In this document: positions 7,150-10,105 of the stretch, piece after piece | Layout of the letters: each line of letters begins with the position of its first letter | Position numbering within the stretch: position 1 is the stretch's first letter | NCBI GenBank assembly: GCA_001303665.1 | Contig: LJUF01000098.1 | Location: forward strand, 1 to 10,105 | Direction of reading: 5' to 3' | Length of the DNA stretch: 10,105 nt | From: Phycisphaerae bacterium SM23_33 | GTDB taxonomy: Bacteria > Planctomycetota > Phycisphaerae > SM23-33 | The notes under the pieces: model-generated | What the model was told of the DNA's origin: nothing | Seen by the model: only the letters and a program-made list of their open reading frames with translations | Databases searched by the model: none | Made by a program: the position numbers and the translations under genes

Positions 7150-7755
7150 TCACTCGTCGAGGTTCAGCTTCTTGTTGAGCCTGTCAACGTCGTAATCCTG
7201 CTCGTACCACTGCTGGAAGCTCCGACCGTTGGCCTCGTCGCGGTAGGCGTCGAACAGCCTGTCCAAAGGCGTATCCCGCTTCACGTGTCCGTGCCACACG
7301 GAGAAGCTCTCCAGCGCGTCGTCGAGAGGATCCTTCAGAACGACCAGCCTGTAGACAACCGCGCCGAAGCCGGTGCGATCGGCCCCGCCGCGGCAGTGCA
7401 TCAGCAGGGGGTGCTTGGCGGTCTTGAAGATCCGGATCAGGTCGCCGAGCTGCTCCCGCGTCGGCAACCGACCCATGCTCAAACGAACGGAGTAGAAGTC
7501 GATGCCGTGCTTCTGCGCGAAGGCAAGTTCGGTGTCGTACCAGTCCTTCCCGGCGTTGGGGCCGCGCAGGTTCACGATGGCCTTGATCTTGTCGTTCTCG
7601 AGAAGTTCGGCCAGCTCATCCTCGTCCGGCTGCGACATGCGGATCACGTCGTGGGCGACGTAGCCCTTGTTGTCGAACGGGCCGTATCCGCAGCCGCCGG
7701 CGGCGACAAGCAGCGGCAGCCCCCAGACCAGCAGGCGTCTTGAGGTGCCTCTCAT
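7150..7755 (-). CDS. Exported dual-specificity/tyrosine phosphatase-like protein, possible lipoprotein
   Basis: A 201-residue protein of the cysteine-based phosphatase fold. The signature HCRGGADRTG (120-129) is a full HCX5R(T/S) P-loop, with nucleophile C121 and R127. IKAIVNLRG (57-65) and the spacing up to the P-loop fit the small DSP/Siw14-like tyrosine phosphatases. The N-terminus RRLLVWGLPLLVAAGGC has a basic start, a hydrophobic core and a Cys at residue 22. AGGC is a weak lipobox, so this is either a lipoprotein or an N-terminally anchored protein; both put the catalytic domain outside the cytoplasm. I chose ATG 7755 because GGAG lies 7 nt upstream and the signal then has a short n-region. 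The upstream in-frame ATG at 7797 would add 14 residues and has a purine stretch only 1-2 nt before it. The gene stands alone and converges on the toroid-repeat gene. The substrate is unknown: phosphotyrosine, lipid or inositol phosphates are all possible. Confidence 0.82.
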   Translation of the reverse strand: MRGTSRRLLVWGLPLLVAAGGCGYGPFDNKGYVAHDVIRMSQPDEDELAELLENDKIKAIVNLRGPNAGKDWYDTELAFAQKHGIDFYSVRLSMGRLPTREQLGDLIRIFKTAKHPLLMHCRGGADRTGFGAVVYRLVVLKDPLDDALESFSVWHGHVKRDTPLDRLFDAYRDEANGRSFQQWYEQDYDVDRLNKKLNLDE

Positions 7756-7762
7756 TCTCACG

Positions 7763-7766
7763 CTCC
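7763..7766 (-). promoter_or_regulatory. Ribosome binding site deciding the phosphatase start
   Basis: Minus strand GGAG followed by CGTGAGA and ATG (7755). The 7-nt spacing is good and favours this start over the ATG at 7797. Confidence 0.55.
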
Positions 7767-7822
7767 GGTCGGCGAGGTGCTTGTGGAAGGTCGACATTCC
7801 CTCGGGTCGTATTCCGTGGACG

Positions 7823-7842
7823 GTCCGTCACGGACAATTATA
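7823..7842 (-). promoter_or_regulatory. Candidate -10 box (TATAAT) and adjacent inverted repeat upstream of the phosphatase
   Basis: On the minus strand a perfect TATAAT lies at 7842-7837, in otherwise very GC-rich DNA. No recognisable -35 box precedes it at 16-18 nt. Transcription would begin near 7830, about 75 nt before the ATG at 7755. The perfect inverted repeat GTCCGT-C-ACGGAC (7823-7835) falls exactly at the expected start point, where a repressor operator or a 5' mRNA hairpin could sit. The motif is seen; the function is inferred. Confidence 0.5.
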
Positions 7843-8018
7843 GGCGACAGGCCGGCGCCCGGCCGGGTGGGCCGCGAGCCCGACACAACCCGCGTGCGCA
7901 AGGAAGCGTGCAGCGCCACAAACGTGCAGGCCCCAGCCCCCGTAGCACAGGACGGCAAGGTCATCCCCACCCCGAACCTTTGCCTGGCCTCCGTCCCGCG
8001 CGGGACAAAGGGGACATT
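7843..8018. other. Non-coding stretch before the transposase stump
   Basis: No gene or ribosome site seen. It ends in GGGACAAAGGGGACATT (8002-8018), directly beside the stop of the transposase remnant. A related GGGAAACATGGGGACGTT (10013-10030) lies a little further (16 bases) from the stop of the second copy at the right edge. Confidence 0.5.
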
Positions 8019-8135
8019 CTACTTTTTTCGCCGTTTTCGCGGCCGGCCACCCTTCTTCGGGCGCAGCACCCGCCCCAGCAGACGTTCCATCCGAGCGATG
8101 AAGCCGTCGCTGCCGACGGGCCGCGCGGGCCGCTT
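8019..8135 (-). pseudogene. REP-associated (Y1, IS200-like) transposase, C-terminal remnant
   Basis: Read on the minus strand towards TAG at 8021-8019, the peptide includes RPVGSDGFIARMERLLGR, then VLRPKKGGRPRKRRKK and the stop. This pattern (RPxGSxxFIxRLExLLGRxLRPxxxGRPRK) is typical of the extreme C-terminus of RAYT-type Y1 transposases in planctomycetes and related phyla. An in-frame TAG at 8138-8136 ends the reading upstream, and neither the HUH motif nor the catalytic tyrosine region is present. About 38 codons survive. The 40 bases 8041-8080 match 10066-10105 at 38 positions, so this is a truncated copy of the element at the right edge. The assignment comes from memory of the family's C-terminal pattern, not from a search. 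Confidence 0.65.
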
Positions 8136-8187
8136 CTACAGCCGAAACGGTAGCACCGACGCATCGAGAAAGCAACAATTGAACTGC

Positions 8188-8250
8188 CGGTTCCCGATTC
8201 CCGGCTCCCCCTTCCTGGTTCCCCGCTCCTGGTTCCCGGTTCCCGCTTCC
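8188..8250. repeat. GGTTCCC-rich imperfect tandem repeat
   Basis: Variants of GGTTCCCG / GATTCCCGG / GCTCCC / GGTTCCCC follow each other for 63 bases, in units of about 7 to 14 bp. Pyrimidines dominate the plus strand. It lies between the transposase stump and copy 2 of the dispersed repeat, outside any gene. Such arrays can vary in copy number by slippage. Confidence 0.7.
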
Positions 8251-8261
8251 GGTGGGCGCGG

Positions 8262-8306
8262 CCGCTGTGAGCTTGACAATGACTTGCTCATGCACGCCCC
8301 CAGAAC
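8262..8306. repeat. Dispersed intergenic repeat, copy 2
   Basis: Same orientation as copy 1 at 7020-7064: 28 of 31 identical in the core, about 37 of 45 overall. The core contains GAGCTTGACAATGACTTGCT. It begins 11 bases after the GGTTCCC tandem repeat ends. Confidence 0.65.
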
Positions 8307-8489
8307 TCCAGCCATCCCGTAACGGCTGCCAGAACAAATGTCCAAGGTCTCTTGGGATGGGGCATTGTAGCCAATGTGCGGCCTCTGGGAAGCCTTCGAC
8401 GCCTGCGGAATCGCTGGCGAGGTCTGCGGCGCCTTGCACAAACGAACAGGCCTTCGTAGGATGCGGCCTTGTGCGAGCGGACGTCGCCG
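8307..8489. other. Leader region of the sulfatase gene
   Basis: These 183 bases hold no gene I can support and no clear promoter boxes. The region is somewhat less GC-rich than the coding DNA. No strong Shine-Dalgarno sequence precedes ATG 8490; GAGCGG at 8475-8480 is weak. Confidence 0.4.
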
Positions 8490-9977
8490 ATGAACATCCT
8501 CTTCGTCCACACGGATCAGCAGCGACGGGATTCGCTGCGGTGCTACGGCAACAGTGAGGGCCGGACTCCGACCTTCGACCGCCTGGCGGCCCAGGGCATT
8601 GTCTTCGACAACGCCTTCACACCCGTGCCGCTGTGTGGCCCGGCGCGGGCGTCGCTGCTGACGGGCCTGCGGCCGATCCATCACGGGATTCTCTTCAACG
8701 TCGAGTCCGGCTGCGTGGCTGGGCGTGACTTCGCCGGGCGGCCGGAGGGTTTCGGCCAGCGGCTGCGAGATCGGGCCTACCGCTGCGCCCACGTGGGCAA
8801 GTGGCACATCGGGACGGAGTTGACGCCTGCCGACTGCGGCTTCGAAGGGGTCTACTACGCCGGGTACGGCTACCCCGAGGCTCATCCGCACTACCTGGAA
8901 TACCTCAGTGGCCTCGGCCTGCCGGGCTTTATCCTGCGCCAGCAGTGCCACAGCGACGGGTTGCCAGGTCGGAAGGGCTTCCTGCTGACGGCGGTGCAAG
9001 AGGGTGGCGTGGAGGCGTCGGTGCCATACTACTTGGCCGAGCAGGCCATCGCCGCGATTCGCCGCGCGGTCCAGGCTGGCCGGAACTTCTTCGTGGCCGT
9101 GAACTTCTGGGGTCCGCACGCGCCCTACATTCTGCCCGAGCCGTATGCGCGGATGCACGATCCTGCCGCGGTGGCCCCGCCCGAAACAAGCTCCGAAGAT
9201 CTCGCCGGCAAGCCCCGTCTGCACCAGGACTACGCTCGGTATTGGGGGGTGGACGGCTTCGACGCCAGCCGCTGGGCCGAACTCGTCGCCGCCTGCTATG
9301 GGTACATCTCGCTGATCGACGCGCAGGTGGGGCGACTGCTGGCGTGCCTGGAGGACGTCGGCGTCGCCGGTGAAACGGCCGTGATCTTCACCACCGATCA
9401 CGGCGGGATGGTCGGCTCGCACGGGCTGATGGACAAGGGGCCGTTCCTGTACGATCCGCTCTGCCGCGTTCCGCTGATCGTCCGCCTGCCCGGCGGCCGC
9501 GGCGGCGGCACGCACGACGAACACATCGTCTACAACATGGACCTGATGCCCACCTTCCTCGAGCTGGCCGGCGCCGACGTTCCCGAGCGGCTGGACTCGG
9601 CTTCGTTGCTGCCGCTGTGCACCGGCCACGATGGCGGCTTCCCTAAACGACGGGCGGCGTTCAGCGAGTACCACGGCCACCAGGTTCCCGCGTTCGGGCG
9701 AATGGTCCGTACAGAGCAGCACAAATACGTCTTCAACGGATGCGGGCTCGACGAGCTGTACGACCTGAGGTTGGACCCGTTGGAACGGCGTAACCTCATC
9801 GGCGACCCCGCCGCTCGTGAACCGCTGGCTGAGTTGCGGGCGATGCTGGCCGAGCACCTCCGCGGGCAGCAGGACCCCGTCCTGCGATTTTACCTCGGCA
9901 CGCGGATGCGAGGGGATGAGCCGACATCACAGCGCGGCCCTTCACAGCGCCCCCAGAGAAAGCCAGAACCAGAATGA
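8490..9977 (+). CDS. Type I sulfatase (formylglycine-dependent, arylsulfatase/choline-sulfatase superfamily)
   Basis: A 495-residue hydrolase expected to cleave a sulfate ester, probably from a glycan. MNILFVHTDQQR at the N-terminus gives the metal-binding D9-Q10. PLCGPARASLLTG (47-59) is the sulfatase signature C-x-P-x-R with C49, the residue converted to formylglycine; Ala replaces the more common Ser at the fourth position, which the family tolerates. GKWHIG (103-108) supplies K104 and H106, GPHAPY supplies H210, and TTDHG supplies D303-H304, with K316 in MDKGPF. The C-terminal subdomain has the usual ELYDLRLDPLERRNL block. I start at ATG 8490, where similarity begins; an in-frame TTG at 8469 would add seven residues. 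No signal peptide is visible, which is unusual for a glycan sulfatase and suggests cytoplasmic action or a misjudged start. No maturase (FGE or anSME) is in the window. The tail after LGTRMRGDE is low-complexity. Confidence 0.92.
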   Translation: MNILFVHTDQQRRDSLRCYGNSEGRTPTFDRLAAQGIVFDNAFTPVPLCGPARASLLTGLRPIHHGILFNVESGCVAGRDFAGRPEGFGQRLRDRAYRCAHVGKWHIGTELTPADCGFEGVYYAGYGYPEAHPHYLEYLSGLGLPGFILRQQCHSDGLPGRKGFLLTAVQEGGVEASVPYYLAEQAIAAIRRAVQAGRNFFVAVNFWGPHAPYILPEPYARMHDPAAVAPPETSSEDLAGKPRLHQDYARYWGVDGFDASRWAELVAACYGYISLIDAQVGRLLACLEDVGVAGETAVIFTTDHGGMVGSHGLMDKGPFLYDPLCRVPLIVRLPGGRGGGTHDEHIVYNMDLMPTFLELAGADVPERLDSASLLPLCTGHDGGFPKRRAAFSEYHGHQVPAFGRMVRTEQHKYVFNGCGLDELYDLRLDPLERRNLIGDPAAREPLAELRAMLAEHLRGQQDPVLRFYLGTRMRGDEPTSQRGPSQRPQRKPEPE

Positions 9978-10046
9978 GCAGAGAGGAATGGCTCGAAGGG
10001 CTCTGGAAACATGGGAAACATGGGGACGTTACCCTGGTTTTCGAGT

Positions 10047-10105
10047 TCATTTCTTGTGTTTCCGTGGCCGGCCACCCTTCTTCGGGCGCAGCGCCCGGCC
10101 CAGCA
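10047..10105 (-). CDS. REP-associated (Y1, IS200-like) transposase, C-terminal end; continues beyond window
   Basis: On the minus strand the frame enters at the window edge and ends at TGA (10049-10047). The visible residues are LGRALRPKKGGRPRKHKK. They align with VLRPKKGGRPRKRRKK of the remnant at 8019-8135, and 38 of 40 nucleotides agree (10066-10105 versus 8041-8080). Nothing in the visible part is broken, so the gene may be complete outside the window. RAYTs are Y1 (HUH) single-strand transposases linked to spreading of REP-like palindromes. The family call rests on a short C-terminal pattern. Confidence 0.6.
   Translation of the reverse strand, partial: LGRALRPKKGGRPRKHKK

Noticed and set aside
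8188..8306. CRISPR-like array
   Set aside because: Units are short, contiguous and degenerate with no spacers, and no cas gene is nearby.
8136..9857. 573-codon open frame on the minus strand
   Set aside because: Antisense to the sulfatase with all its catalytic motifs. No domain or ribosome site seen.

Overview
This is a GC-rich, gene-sparse window of about 10 kb. It probably comes from the chromosome of a planctomycete-like bacterium (Planctomycetota, perhaps a Phycisphaerae-type lineage). That placement is an inference from the gene content: a secreted VIT/VWA protein, a secreted squalene-cyclase-fold repeat protein, a CxPxR sulfatase, a GH36 glycosidase, and long intergenic regions with transposase debris and short repeats. 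No rRNA, tRNA or CRISPR array was seen.

Layout, left to right. Positions 1-561 (+) hold the C-terminal 186 codons of amidophosphoribosyltransferase (PurF), with its PRPP loop and the cysteines of the iron-sulfur type. A hairpin follows the stop, then a nested inverted-repeat element built on CTCTGTGTC words. Convergent to purF is a GH36 alpha-galactosidase-like enzyme (2793-799, minus). Its upstream region carries the first 27 codons of a decayed IS5-type transposase (minus, 3011-2931). Divergent from GH36 are two plus-strand genes, 111 bp apart, for exported proteins: a 753-aa VIT + von Willebrand A protein (3223-5484) and a 374-aa prenyltransferase/squalene-oxidase repeat protein (5596-6720). 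After about 430 bp of non-coding, repeat-bearing DNA comes a minus-strand CX5R phosphatase with an N-terminal membrane or lipoprotein signal (7755-7150), with a TATAAT box upstream. Positions 7843-8489 are non-coding and hold a transposase C-terminal stump, a GGTTCCC-rich tandem repeat and a second copy of a 45-bp dispersed repeat. A sulfatase follows (8490-9977, +). At the right edge the minus strand enters a second copy of the same transposase C-terminus (10105-10047), which continues outside the window.

Function. The GH36 enzyme and the sulfatase fit use of sulfated or galactose-containing glycans, as is common in this group, but they are not in one operon and neither has a signal peptide. 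The VIT/VWA and toroid-repeat genes are probably co-transcribed and act outside the cytoplasmic membrane; their role is unknown. I see no clear new defence or mobile system. The most notable points are the paired transposase stumps, the dispersed intergenic repeats, the exported VWA/toroid pair and the exported phosphatase.
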